A stretch of DNA of 64,000 nucleotides from Microbulbifer aggregans (lineage in GTDB: Bacteria > Pseudomonadota > Gammaproteobacteria > Pseudomonadales > Cellvibrionaceae): positions 2,573,501 to 2,637,500 of the forward strand of contig NZ_CP014143.1 in NCBI RefSeq assembly GCF_001750105.1, written 5' to 3'. Under the pieces are notes generated by a model, which worked only from the letters and a program-made list of their open reading frames with translations, was not told where the DNA came from and searched no databases. Numbering within the stretch: position 1 is the first letter of the stretch; each line of letters opens with the position of its first letter. Positions 29,993 through 38,480 of the stretch are shown in pieces. A program made the translations under genes and the position numbers.

Positions 29993-30100
29993 GATCCTGA
30001 TGCTTCCGCTTGAATACTGGATATTTTGCCAGTATTGGTGCTCGCGGTACAGAATGCGCTTGGAGATGGAGCCAGAAGTTGCCAATTGCGAGGTGATGCC

Positions 30101-31852
30101 TCAGGCCTGTCCCGGAAGCTGGCCCGAATCCCGTTGGGGTTCCTCGTGGCGCAGGGCCAGTTCGGCGATGTAAGACGAGAGAAAGATGCGACCGGTGAGG
30201 TCCCCAAGAAATTTCGAGCGGCTCAAGCGGTCCAGAACAGGCCCCTTGACCTCCGCCAGGTGCAGGCGGATATCCCGTTCCCCGAGATCCCGATTCACCT
30301 GCTGCAGCCGCTCCAGGGCGGTGCCATCAATGCGGCTGACAGAGGACAGGATCAGAACCAGCTCGCGGGTATCCACATGCCGCTTCAGTTCGCTCAGCAG
30401 CCGGTCCTCCACAGCGCTGATATTGCTGAAAAACAGGCTCTCATCAATGCGCAGAAACAATAGGCCGGGTTGGGTCTTGACCGTGTGCCGCAGCACATTG
30501 CGAAACTGCTCGGTGCCGGGCAGCCGGCCGACCACAGCAATGTGCGGCCGGCTGCTGCGCCAGATCAGGGTGGCAAAGGACAGGCCGATACCGATGCCGA
30601 TGCCCGCCTCGACCCCGAACAGCAATACCCCGAGGAAGGTGCCCGCCATCGCCAGACCATCGGTGCGGTCGTAGCGCCAGTTGAGAATAAAGCCGCGCAC
30701 GTCGATCAGGTTGATGGACGCGACAATGATGGTCGCGGCCAGCACTGCCAGAGGCAGCTGCTCGAAAATGCCGGTGAGAAACAGCAGCACCAGAACCATC
30801 AGGCCGGCGGCGATGATACCGCTCAGTGGTGATTTCGCTCCGGCCTCCTCGTTGATTGCGGTGCGGGCAAAACTGCCGGTGACTGCAAAGCCGCCGGAGA
30901 CGGAGCTCAGAAGGTTGGCTGCTCCCAGCCCGCGTAATTCGGCATTGGCATTCAGTCGTTCACCGCGCCGCAGGGCGATGGCATGTGCGATGGAAAGGCT
31001 CTCCACAAAGCCGAGCAGGGCGATGATCAAAGCGGGCAGCAGCAGCGGGAAGGTGAGCTGCCACTCGAAGGTGGGCAGGCCGAATTCCGGCAGGCCGGAG
31101 GGGATGGCTCCCACCACTTCAATCTTGCGATCCCACTCCAGCAGGTAGGTCAGGGCGATCGCCCCCAACACCAGTACCATGGGGGCAAGACGGGCGAGCA
31201 GGCGCGCCGCTCCGGCTGACAAACCAGCCCTTGTCAGCAATGGGGCAAGCCCCAGGCGCGCGCCCAGCAGTAGGGCCAGGGAGCTGAGGCCGATGGCGGT
31301 GGTCAGAGGGCGGGAGTCCGGCAATTCCTCGAACGAATGGAGCAGGATCAGGAAAGCGGTATCTCCGTCGGTGGGGACTCCCAGTAGCGGGCCAATCTGG
31401 CCGATGATGATCAGCGTGGCGGCGCCGGACACGAATCCGCTGATGACCGGGTGGCTGAGCAAGTTGGAGAGGGCGCCCATCCGCAGCAAGCCCATGGCAA
31501 AGGAGAAGGCGCCGGCCAGTGCCGCGAGGATCACGGCGCCGGTGATGTAATCAGCCGTCCCGGGCGCAGCGATGGATGATAGCGCCGAGGCCGTCATCAA
31601 TGCGATTACCGCCACCGGTCCGACCGACAGTGCGGAGCTGGAGCCGAACAGGGCGTAGCCCACCAGGGGCAGGACACTGGCGTATAGACCGATATGGGGT
31701 GGCAGGCCCGCCAGGGCGGCATAGGCGAGCGCCTGGGGTACCAGCATCATGGTGGACACCAGTGCGGCGACGGTGTCCCTGCCGATCCACTGGGCCCGGT
31801 AGCGCTTCAGCCAGTTAGGTAAAAAGTTGCTAGCGCGCATCCTTGCCGTCAT
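30101..31852 (-). CDS. SulP-family anion (sulfate-type) transporter with STAS domain
   Basis: Inner-membrane SLC26/SulP transporter of 583 aa. The N-terminal membrane domain has the family signature GRDTVAALVSTMMLVPQALA with YAALAGLPPHIGLYASVLP, and about 10-12 hydrophobic spans. The C-terminal cytoplasmic STAS domain spans roughly 440-560 (RIDESLFFSNISAVEDRLL, SSVSRIDGTALERLQ). The ATG at 31852 (MTARMRASNFLPNW) is chosen over an ATG 12 bp downstream whose ribosome site would be too close. Substrate may be sulfate, sulfite or bicarbonate; the sulfur neighbours favour an oxyanion of sulfur. A second SulP gene lies 3 kb away in the opposite orientation. Confidence 0.86.
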   Translation of the reverse strand: MTARMRASNFLPNWLKRYRAQWIGRDTVAALVSTMMLVPQALAYAALAGLPPHIGLYASVLPLVGYALFGSSSALSVGPVAVIALMTASALSSIAAPGTADYITGAVILAALAGAFSFAMGLLRMGALSNLLSHPVISGFVSGAATLIIIGQIGPLLGVPTDGDTAFLILLHSFEELPDSRPLTTAIGLSSLALLLGARLGLAPLLTRAGLSAGAARLLARLAPMVLVLGAIALTYLLEWDRKIEVVGAIPSGLPEFGLPTFEWQLTFPLLLPALIIALLGFVESLSIAHAIALRRGERLNANAELRGLGAANLLSSVSGGFAVTGSFARTAINEEAGAKSPLSGIIAAGLMVLVLLFLTGIFEQLPLAVLAATIIVASINLIDVRGFILNWRYDRTDGLAMAGTFLGVLLFGVEAGIGIGIGLSFATLIWRSSRPHIAVVGRLPGTEQFRNVLRHTVKTQPGLLFLRIDESLFFSNISAVEDRLLSELKRHVDTRELVLILSSVSRIDGTALERLQQVNRDLGERDIRLHLAEVKGPVLDRLSRSKFLGDLTGRIFLSSYIAELALRHEEPQRDSGQLPGQA

Positions 31853-32015
31853 TCCGCTACAGGTTCGCCACCACAATGTTATCAGCCCGCCGCGCAACAG
31901 TACGCGTTGGGTTTACCAGTCAAGAAGATAGTCTGAGGCTGCGGCCGTCGTTGGCGCGAGCAAGGCGACGTAACAAGAGTCTGGTGAGCAGGAATTAGGG
32001 TGGGGGCGGTGTCGG

Positions 32016-32039
32016 AAAAAGGGCCGGCAGAACCGACCC
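32016..32039 (-). terminator. Terminator after the YeeE/YedE pair
   Basis: On the minus strand GGGTCGG-TTCTG-CCGGCCC (one G-U wobble) is followed by TTTTT. It lies 11 bp beyond the stop of the second YeeE/YedE gene and separates it from the SulP gene. Confidence 0.75.
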
Positions 32040-32050
32040 TTTCTGGCCTG

Positions 32051-32491
32051 TCAGGAAGCTGCCTTGGCGGCTTCCGGCCGGGAGATCAGGGCGAACAGGC
32101 CCATGCCCGCCAGCATCGCGACCGTAAAGACAATGGCCTTGATTTCGCCGGCACCGGTGGCGACGACGGCGGGGCCAGGACAGAAACCAGCCAGTCCCCA
32201 GCCCACACCGAACATGAGGCTGCCCACCACTAGTGGGCGGTCGATGTCGCGGCGGCTTGGCATCTGGATCTGCTTGCCGAGCACGGTGACATCACGGCCC
32301 TTGGCAATATAGAAGAATGGCAGGCCCACGCCGATGGCGCCGACCATGACCAGCGCCAGTGAGGGGTCCCAATTTCCGAACAGGTCGAGGAATGCGAGCA
32401 CTTTCTCCGGGTTGGCCATGCCGGAAACCAGTAGGCCCAGACCAAAAATCAGGCCCGCTGCAAACGCGGAAAGAATGGATTTGTTCATCAT
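32051..32491 (-). CDS. YeeE/YedE-family half-transporter (C-terminal half type)
   Basis: A 146-aa membrane protein with four hydrophobic spans. The signature GWGLAGFCPGPAVVATG carries the conserved cysteine of the sulfur-transport family (TsuA/YeeE; thiosulfate uptake in E. coli and Spirochaeta). The start ATG overlaps the upstream gene's stop as TAATG, so the pair is translationally coupled. Two half-length YeeE/YedE proteins usually act together in place of one full-length protein. Substrate is inferred to be thiosulfate or a sulfane sulfur compound. Confidence 0.85.
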   Translation of the reverse strand: MMNKSILSAFAAGLIFGLGLLVSGMANPEKVLAFLDLFGNWDPSLALVMVGAIGVGLPFFYIAKGRDVTVLGKQIQMPSRRDIDRPLVVGSLMFGVGWGLAGFCPGPAVVATGAGEIKAIVFTVAMLAGMGLFALISRPEAAKAAS

Positions 32492-32925
32492 TAAACTCCC
32501 AGCAGGTGGCGCACAACGAAGACGGTGGCGAAACCGCCGGCCATGAAGATCAGTGTCGCAGCGAGAGAGCGGGGCGATAGCCGCGACAGCCCGCAAACGC
32601 CATGTCCGCTGGTGCAGCCTGAGCCGTAGCGGGTGCCAAGGCCCACCAGCAGGCCGGCGGCGATCAGCATCGGGTAGCCCGCTTCGATACGGATGGCGGG
32701 AAGGACGTTGAACAGGGCCCAGAGGGTCGGGCCGATCAGCAGGCCGATGGTGAAGGCTGCGCGCCAGCCGGTCTCACCGGGCGTACGGCTGATCAGTCCG
32801 CCAAGAATGCCGGAGATACCGGCGATGCGGCCGTTCAGCAGTAATAGCAACGCTGAGGCCAGTCCAATCATTGCCCCGCCGGCCAGAGCCGACCAGGGGG
32901 TAAAGGCAGTCCAGTCAATGGTCAT
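32491..32925 (-). CDS. YeeE/YedE-family half-transporter (N-terminal half type)
   Basis: A 144-aa membrane protein with four hydrophobic spans and the motif [19 protein letters not shown]. It contains the CxSGHGVCG element characteristic of YeeE/YedE sulfur permeases; these cysteines are thought to relay the sulfur species across the membrane. It is followed by its partner through a TAATG overlap and preceded 9 bp away by the ArsR repressor gene on the same strand, so the three form one operon. Confidence 0.87.
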   Translation of the reverse strand: MTIDWTAFTPWSALAGGAMIGLASALLLLLNGRIAGISGILGGLISRTPGETGWRAAFTIGLLIGPTLWALFNVLPAIRIEAGYPMLIAAGLLVGLGTRYGSGCTSGHGVCGLSRLSPRSLAATLIFMAGGFATVFVVRHLLGV

Positions 32926-32934
32926 GGTTGTGGT

Positions 32935-33264
32935 TTACTCCGCACAGTAGAGTTGATAAAGAGTTTGTAGCAGTGCCAGCACCCGCTGGTCGGCAACTCG
33001 GTAATAGACATGCTTACCCTCACGCCGGGTGGCGACCAGCCCTTCCCGGCGCAGAACTCCCAATTGCTGTGACAGGCTCGGCTGGCGGATATCCAGCCGT
33101 TCCTCCAGCTCACTCACACACAGCTCCTCCTGGCTCAGCTGGCAGAGCAGCAGCAGGCGATCCTGGTTGCCGAGGGAGCGCAGCATGGCCGAGGCGGTAT
33201 CCGCCGAGGCACGCATCTTCTCCAGGCTGATTTCGGATGTGTCGGGCATGCAGGTATCCATCAT
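32935..33264 (-). CDS. ArsR-family repressor, BigR/SqrR persulfide-sensor type
   Basis: A 109-aa winged-helix regulator. The recognition region is IRQPSLSQQLGVLRREGLV (about 59-77), followed by the wing REGKHVYYRV. Cysteines lie at 41 (LLLLCQLSQ), 49 and 107 (LYQLYCAE). The 41/107 pair coincides with the dithiol that forms a polysulfide bridge in SqrR and BigR, which derepress sulfide-detoxification genes. This placement, together with the adjacent persulfide dioxygenase-like gene, supports a reactive-sulfur sensor. It is divergent from that gene across an 88-bp region, and is probably autoregulated. No strong ribosome site is seen; an internal ATG at codon 6 is possible. Confidence 0.85.
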   Translation of the reverse strand: MMDTCMPDTSEISLEKMRASADTASAMLRSLGNQDRLLLLCQLSQEELCVSELEERLDIRQPSLSQQLGVLRREGLVATRREGKHVYYRVADQRVLALLQTLYQLYCAE

Positions 33265-33352
33265 TGGGATGTTTTACAAGAAAACATTATATTGATTTAT
33301 ATATTATTGGCAAGTATATTGTCGCCAAGCACGAAAACCGGAGGACAACCCC
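33265..33352. promoter_or_regulatory. AT-rich divergent promoter/operator of the sulfur cassette
   Basis: This 88-bp gap separates the repressor gene from the dioxygenase-like gene. It is far more AT-rich than its surroundings (33280-33320) and contains ATAT-TGATTT-ATAT at about 33290-33305, and a further TATAT repeat downstream. An ArsR-family operator is expected here, but I cannot define its exact limits. Confidence 0.5.
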
Positions 33353-34231
33353 ATGTCAGTCAGCAAGCAAAAGCCTGTGGTTCAGCCTTTCCTGGACAGG
33401 GATACGGAAACCTGGAGCTATGTGGTCTATGACCACTCCGGTGGCAGCGCCGCAGTCATCGACCCGGTCCTCGACTACGATGCCGCCTCCGGCCGCACCA
33501 CAACCGGCGGTGCAGAGAAGATCATCGAGTTTGTCAAAGCCGAGAACCTGACGGTGGAGTGGGTTCTCGAAACCCATGCCCACGCAGACCACCTTTCTGC
33601 AGCGCCATTTATCCGGGACCAGCTGGGCGGCAAAATCGCCATCGGCGATCATATCCGACAGGTGCAGACCATCTTCCGCGAGGTCTTCAACCTGGAGAAG
33701 CAGTTCCTGATCGATGGCAGCCAGTTCGACCACCTGTTTCACGACGGTGATACCTTCACGATCGGCGAGCTGGAAGGGCAGGTCATTTACGCCCCGGGGC
33801 ACACGCCGGCGGACATGGCCTGGTTGATTGGTGATGCACTCTTCGTCGGTGACACACTGTTCCTGCCTGATGTGGGCAGTGCGCGCTGCGACTTCCCCGG
33901 CGGCGATGCCACGACGCTGTATCGTTCGGCGAAGAAGCTGTTGTCGCTGCCAGAGGAAACCCGCATGTTTATGTGCCACGACTATCCTCCCGCCGGTAAG
34001 CGTGAGCACCAGTGCGAAACCACGGTTGCCGAGCAGAAGCGCAGCAATATTCACCTGCGCGATGAGGTGTCTGAGCAAGAGTTTGTCAAAATGCGCACCG
34101 AGCGCGATGCGACGCTGCCAATGCCGCGCCTGATCATTCCCTCAATTCAGGTCAATATTCGCGCGGGGCAGATGCCACCGGCAGAGGATAATGGCACCGT
34201 TTATTTGAAAGTACCGATCAACGCGCTCTGA
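33353..34231 (+). CDS. MBL-fold persulfide dioxygenase-like protein (ETHE1/Blh family)
   Basis: A 292-aa metallo-beta-lactamase-fold enzyme. The metal motif ETHAHADHLSAAP (His75, His77, Asp79, His80) and later ligands His150 (APGHTPADM), Asp167 (FVGDTLF) and His209 (MCHDYPP) are all present. The family includes the iron-dependent ETHE1/PDO enzymes, which oxidise glutathione persulfide to sulfite, and the Blh proteins controlled by BigR. ETHE1 uses a mononuclear site lacking some zinc ligands, so iron chemistry here is inferred. The gene is divergent from the ArsR sensor and followed by the DUF442 gene, which in Blh is fused to the MBL domain. Confidence 0.86.
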   Translation: MSVSKQKPVVQPFLDRDTETWSYVVYDHSGGSAAVIDPVLDYDAASGRTTTGGAEKIIEFVKAENLTVEWVLETHAHADHLSAAPFIRDQLGGKIAIGDHIRQVQTIFREVFNLEKQFLIDGSQFDHLFHDGDTFTIGELEGQVIYAPGHTPADMAWLIGDALFVGDTLFLPDVGSARCDFPGGDATTLYRSAKKLLSLPEETRMFMCHDYPPAGKREHQCETTVAEQKRSNIHLRDEVSEQEFVKMRTERDATLPMPRLIIPSIQVNIRAGQMPPAEDNGTVYLKVPINAL

Positions 34232-34305
34232 TTCAGAGCCTGATCGGCCGCGGTGGAAGGTTACCGGGCAAGGGACTGCCACTCGAGTTTTTTGGAGAGG
34301 AAAGC

Positions 34306-34716
34306 ATGAAAATCCAACATCTGGATAAGCAAGTTAGTGTTTCTGAGCAGATTGAACCTGAAGTGTTTGGCGACCTGGCGGAGTCGGGTGTCGAGGTGCT
34401 GGTATGCAACCGACCCGAAGACGAGTGCACTGCACCCAGCTACGAGGCGATGCAGGCTGCCGCTGACAATGCGGGCTTGGAGTTTGTGTCCATTCCCTTC
34501 GCCCGCGGTCAGATGACCCGTCAACACTGTGATCAGTTTGCCGAACTGCTTGCCTCGGGCAAACGCATTCATGCCTTCTGCCGCACCGGCAACCGTTCCT
34601 GCAATCTTTGGGCGGGTGCCCGTTGCCTGCAGGGCGTTGATTCCAGCGAGGTTATCACCGGTGCGCGGGGTGCGGGTTTTGATGTGAGTGGTGTCGTGGT
34701 GGCGTTTGCGGACTAG
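34306..34716 (+). CDS. DUF442 / TIGR01244-family sulfurtransferase-phosphatase-like protein
   Basis: A 136-aa protein of the family that forms the N-terminal domain of Blh. The catalytic loop HAFCRTGNRSCNL holds Cys and Arg in a CX5R-like arrangement shared by rhodanese-type sulfurtransferases and dual-specificity phosphatases. A second cysteine is nearby. It follows the persulfide dioxygenase-like gene by 74 bp on the same strand. Its inferred task is to pass sulfane sulfur between glutathione or thiosulfate and the dioxygenase. In Blh-containing bacteria the two domains are one polypeptide; here they are two genes in reversed order. Confidence 0.82.
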   Translation: MKIQHLDKQVSVSEQIEPEVFGDLAESGVEVLVCNRPEDECTAPSYEAMQAAADNAGLEFVSIPFARGQMTRQHCDQFAELLASGKRIHAFCRTGNRSCNLWAGARCLQGVDSSEVITGARGAGFDVSGVVVAFAD

Positions 34717-34748
34717 TCCGTGTCAGCACAACAGAGAAAGATATCAGG

Positions 34749-34768
34749 CGCCCCGGTTTTCCGGGGCG
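34749..34768 (+). repeat. Hairpin between DUF442 gene and SulP gene
   Basis: CGCCCCGG-TTTT-CCGGGGCG is a perfect 8-bp stem in the 72-bp gap. No T run follows, so it is more likely an mRNA-stabilising or attenuating structure than a full terminator. Confidence 0.5.
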
Positions 34769-34788
34769 TGAAGTAACAGGTCGGGCCG

Positions 34789-36513
34789 ATGCAATCTCTG
34801 GCTAACTTTTTCCCCATAACCGCCTGGCTGCGGGCATACGATCGGGTGGTATTGAGCCGTGACCTGATGGCGGCCGTGATCGTCACCATCATGCTGATTC
34901 CCCAGTCACTGGCCTATGCGCTGCTGGCGGGTGTTCCGGCTGAGGTCGGCTTGTATGCCAGTATCGTCCCGCTGCTGGCCTATGCGGTATTTGGCACCAG
35001 TCGGACCCTGTCGGTCGGGCCGGTAGCGGTCGCTTCGCTGATGAGTGCGGCGGCCCTGAGCGAAGTGGCGATTCAGGGTACGGCGGATTACCTTGTAGCA
35101 GCGGCGATACTGGCGCTGTTGTCCGGTTTATTCCTCACCCTGATGGGCCTGTTGCGTCTTGGCTTCCTCGCCAACTTTCTCTCCCACCCGGTGATCTCAG
35201 GATTTATTACCGCCTCCGGCATTTTGATTGCACTCAGCCAGGTGCGACATGTTCTCGGTGTCGATGCCCACGGTGATACCCTGGTGGAGTTGTTATCTGG
35301 CCTGCTGGAAAATGCCGCGGAGCTGAATATCGCCACCCTGGTCACCGGCCTCGCTGTAATCGCTTTTCTCTACTGGTCCCGCAGTGGCGCCGCAAGACTG
35401 CTACGGCACCTCAATGTGCCTGCCCATACTGCCGGCCTGTTGACCAAGGCGGCACCGGTGCTGGGGGTGGTGGCTACCATCGCCGCCGCGGTGATGTTTG
35501 ATTTTGAAGCCCGCGACGTGTCTCTGGTAGGTGCTGTGCCGGCGGGCCTTCCCAGTCTGCATCTGCCCACGATTGACTGGGCCCTGATCGAGGCATTGCT
35601 CCCTGCGGCCATCATGATTTCAATCATCGGTTATGTAGAGTCTGTCTCCGTGGGCAAAACCCTGGCGGCGAAGCGGCGCCAGCGTATTGACATGAACCAG
35701 GAACTGGTCGGCCTGGGCATGGCGAATATCGGTTCCGGTTTTTCCGGTGCCTTCCCGGTCACCGGCGGGTTCTCCCGCTCAGTGGTGAATTTCGATGCGG
35801 GCGCGGAGACGCAGATGGCGAGTGTCTTCACCGCCGTAGGGATTGCTCTGGCCTCGATTTTCCTGACCCCATTCCTTTACTACCTGCCCAAGGCCACCCT
35901 GGCAGCAACGATTATTGTTGCCGTGCTGTCGCTGGTGGATTTTTCCATCCTGAAGAAAACCTGGCAATTTTCCCGCAGCGATTTCTTCGCGGTGCTGGTT
36001 ACCATCGTGGTGACGCTACTGTTCGGGGTCGAGGCCGGGGTCACCTGTGGTGTGGCCGCATCCATCGCGCTGTTCCTATTCCGGACCTCAAAGCCCCACA
36101 TTGCCGAGGTCGGCTTGGTGGAGGGCACGGAGCATTTCCGCAATATCAAACGGCACCGGGTGCTGACGGTACCGGAGGTGCTGACCATCCGTGTGGATGA
36201 GAGCCTGATGTTCTCCAATGCGGCGTTTCTGGAAGAGCGTGTCTATGAGGATCTGGCAAACAACAAGCAGGTCCGCCACGTCATTCTCATGTGCAGTGCC
36301 ATCAATGAAATTGACTGGAGTGCGCTGGAGGTGCTCGAAGCGCTCAACGAGCGCCTGAGTGAGCTGGGTATTACACTGCATCTCTCCGAGGTGAAGGGCC
36401 CGGTGATGGATTCGTTGCAGCGTACCGGTTTCCTGCAGCACCTGACGGGCAAGGTATACCTGACCCAGTTCCAGGCGTTTAACGCGGCGCGGGGTGCGGT
36501 TGCTGGGAACTAG
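34789..36513 (+). CDS. SulP-family anion (sulfate-type) transporter with STAS domain
   Basis: Second SLC26/SulP transporter, 574 aa. It shows the same signatures as the first: SRDLMAAVIVTIMLIPQSLA, ALLAGVPAEVGLYASIVP and GAFPVTGGFSRSVVNFDAG. The STAS domain (about 440-550) holds IRVDESLMFSNAAFLEE and SAINEIDWSALEVLE. It is in the same orientation as the persulfide enzymes and probably shares their operon, which suggests export of the sulfite they produce; that role is inferred. The two SulP proteins appear to be diverged paralogues. Its stop codon shares the palindrome CTAG with the stop of the converging hydrolase gene. Confidence 0.88.
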   Translation: MQSLANFFPITAWLRAYDRVVLSRDLMAAVIVTIMLIPQSLAYALLAGVPAEVGLYASIVPLLAYAVFGTSRTLSVGPVAVASLMSAAALSEVAIQGTADYLVAAAILALLSGLFLTLMGLLRLGFLANFLSHPVISGFITASGILIALSQVRHVLGVDAHGDTLVELLSGLLENAAELNIATLVTGLAVIAFLYWSRSGAARLLRHLNVPAHTAGLLTKAAPVLGVVATIAAAVMFDFEARDVSLVGAVPAGLPSLHLPTIDWALIEALLPAAIMISIIGYVESVSVGKTLAAKRRQRIDMNQELVGLGMANIGSGFSGAFPVTGGFSRSVVNFDAGAETQMASVFTAVGIALASIFLTPFLYYLPKATLAATIIVAVLSLVDFSILKKTWQFSRSDFFAVLVTIVVTLLFGVEAGVTCGVAASIALFLFRTSKPHIAEVGLVEGTEHFRNIKRHRVLTVPEVLTIRVDESLMFSNAAFLEERVYEDLANNKQVRHVILMCSAINEIDWSALEVLEALNERLSELGITLHLSEVKGPVMDSLQRTGFLQHLTGKVYLTQFQAFNAARGAVAGN

Positions 36514-37334
36514 GTCTCCTCGACCTTTCTCTGCGCAGCGGGCTCAAGCTTGCCAAGAAAATTCAGCATGGCGCCGGTCACGGCGTCTGGCTGTTCCAGT
36601 GCGGAAAGGTGGCCCGATCGAGGGACTTCAATCAGGGTTGCCTGGGGCAGAAGACGGGCAATCTCCCGTGAATAGGCAGGCGGTAGCGCCTGATCCTCCT
36701 CGCCCACGATCACCAGTGCTGGCTGGTTGATGTTGCCGAGCTGGGGGCTAAGGTCTTCCCTCCGCGTGAGAGCGGATACTCCGCGTTGGATGGTGGAAAA
36801 GGGCACCGCTGCAATACGATCCCGCCATTCGTCGACCAGTGGCTTGTTGTGGGCCAGCGTGTGCTCGCCAAACATGAGCTTCAGGACCTGAGGGAGCAGG
36901 GGACGAATGCCGAAGAGCCTGGCCGCTGTCACCATGGCGTGATAACGCAGTTTCTTCAGCGGTCGCTCGGCGCCGGCATGGGTGTCGAGGAGCAAAACCC
37001 CGCTGACACGCTCGGGCACCTTGAGGGCCGCTCGCAACGTGATCATGCCGCCAATGGAAAGTCCCGCCCAGGCCGCGCGTTCAATCCCTTCGGCATCCAG
37101 TATTGCGACTACATCATCCAGCAGGTCATAGATAGTGATATCCCGCTGGATCGGGCCGGAATCACCATGGCCCCTCAGATCCACGGCTATCACTGTGTAC
37201 CTCTCGCTCAGGGCCGGAATTTGTGTCTCCCACATGGCACTTGAGGCGAGAAAACTGTGCAGCAGAACCAGTGCGGGGCCGCTGCCGGTCACGGTGTAGT
37301 GCAGGTGAATGCCTTCACGTTTTATCGTGGCCAT
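36510..37334 (-). CDS. Alpha/beta hydrolase
   Basis: A 274-aa alpha/beta-hydrolase-fold protein of the 3-oxoadipate enol-lactonase or esterase type. The nucleophile elbow is WAGLSIGGMITL, the oxyanion region ALVLLHSFLASSAMW, the catalytic aspartate lies in VIVGEEDQALPP and the histidine in RSGHLSALEQP. No signal peptide is seen. It lies 17 bp downstream of alkB on the same strand, so the two are co-transcribed. A role in processing alkane-derived or fatty esters is only suggested by this context. Confidence 0.82.
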   Translation of the reverse strand: MATIKREGIHLHYTVTGSGPALVLLHSFLASSAMWETQIPALSERYTVIAVDLRGHGDSGPIQRDITIYDLLDDVVAILDAEGIERAAWAGLSIGGMITLRAALKVPERVSGVLLLDTHAGAERPLKKLRYHAMVTAARLFGIRPLLPQVLKLMFGEHTLAHNKPLVDEWRDRIAAVPFSTIQRGVSALTRREDLSPQLGNINQPALVIVGEEDQALPPAYSREIARLLPQATLIEVPRSGHLSALEQPDAVTGAMLNFLGKLEPAAQRKVEET

Positions 37335-37351
37335 ACCCGGTCCTCTCTTTT

Positions 37352-38422
37352 TTATTCTGTAGTCGAAACAGCTGTATTTTTAACGGTATCTGCCAGCCGG
37401 GCCAGTCGAGGGTGCATAACCCGGAACCACAGCGGCGGCACACAGGCGAGCAGCATCATGCCGGGATAGCCGGTTGGCATCTGCGGGCTGTCCTCGTGGT
37501 GGCGCAGGACGGGGTACTTGCGGCTTGCACGGAAATGGTGGTCTGAATGGCGTGAAAGTTCGAACAGCGTCATCCGTCCAATCATATGGTTGGAGTTCCA
37601 GGAGTGAATGGGCATGACGCGCTCATAGCGGCCACTCTCGGTGAGCTGGCGACGCAGGCCGTAATGCTCGATGTAATTGATCGTCTCCAGTAGCAAAATG
37701 CCCATGATCGCTGCTGCGATAAAGCAGAGTGCAGCCTTGGGGCCAAACACCAGTGCGATCAGTAACACGAAGGCAACCTGAACCAGCTGGAAAACCAGCA
37801 TCTCATTGCGAAGGCTGAACCATTGTTGCCCGCTTTTATCCAGTCGTTTTGCCTCGAGCTGCCAGGCGGACCGATAGCTATCCCGAATCGAACGCCACCA
37901 GAACAGATATAGCGGTTCGCCACGTCGCGCACTGGCGGGATCCTCTTCGGTGGCAACCCGACGGTGATGGCCACTGTTGTGCTCAATAAAGAAATGCATA
38001 TTGAGAGAAGTGAGCAGCAACATCTTGGCCATCAGGCGCTCCCTGGGGGTAGCGCGGTGGCCAAGTTCATGACCGATGTTGATACCAAAGCTCCCGCACA
38101 TCAGGCCCATGGAGATGACCGCGCCGATAAGCGCTACACCCTGCAGCGAGGGTATGAGGAGCAGGAAGGCGAATAGAACTGCAAACTGCACCGGCACTGC
38201 CAGATACAACAGCCAGTCATACATGGGGGTTTGTGCGATTGCGTGCTCCTGGTCGGGGCTCAGGTTGTCAGTGGAGGCTGGAAGGATCAGCTCCAGCAGT
38301 GGCAACAATCCGTACAGGTAGAGCAAAGGCAGAAAGAGCCACCAGCCCTGCAGCCAGAACCCCAGCAGCACCAGGGCTGGCAGCGTGTAAGCCAGCAGAT
38401 ACCGGAAAGGACGGGTGCGCAT
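37352..38422 (-). CDS. alkB: AlkB-family non-heme di-iron alkane monooxygenase
   Basis: Integral-membrane alkane hydroxylase of the AlkB/xylene monooxygenase superfamily, 356 aa, a little shorter than the usual 400. The three histidine boxes are complete: HELGHR (118-123), EHNSGHH (147-153) and RHSDHHFRASRKYP (about 291-304). The NYIEHYGLRR motif (about 249-258) is also diagnostic. Six or so hydrophobic spans surround them. The enzyme needs rubredoxin and rubredoxin reductase, and neither is encoded nearby. GGGAGC precedes the ATG. The downstream hydrolase forms a two-gene operon with it. The proteins it acts with, and whether its substrate is medium- or long-chain alkane, are not shown. Confidence 0.92.
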   Translation of the reverse strand: MRTRPFRYLLAYTLPALVLLGFWLQGWWLFLPLLYLYGLLPLLELILPASTDNLSPDQEHAIAQTPMYDWLLYLAVPVQFAVLFAFLLLIPSLQGVALIGAVISMGLMCGSFGINIGHELGHRATPRERLMAKMLLLTSLNMHFFIEHNSGHHRRVATEEDPASARRGEPLYLFWWRSIRDSYRSAWQLEAKRLDKSGQQWFSLRNEMLVFQLVQVAFVLLIALVFGPKAALCFIAAAIMGILLLETINYIEHYGLRRQLTESGRYERVMPIHSWNSNHMIGRMTLFELSRHSDHHFRASRKYPVLRHHEDSPQMPTGYPGMMLLACVPPLWFRVMHPRLARLADTVKNTAVSTTE

Positions 38423-38480
38423 CAGTGAAGCTCCCAGCTGCTATGCAGCAAATCGCCTTATTTGTTTATTGTTATAACCA

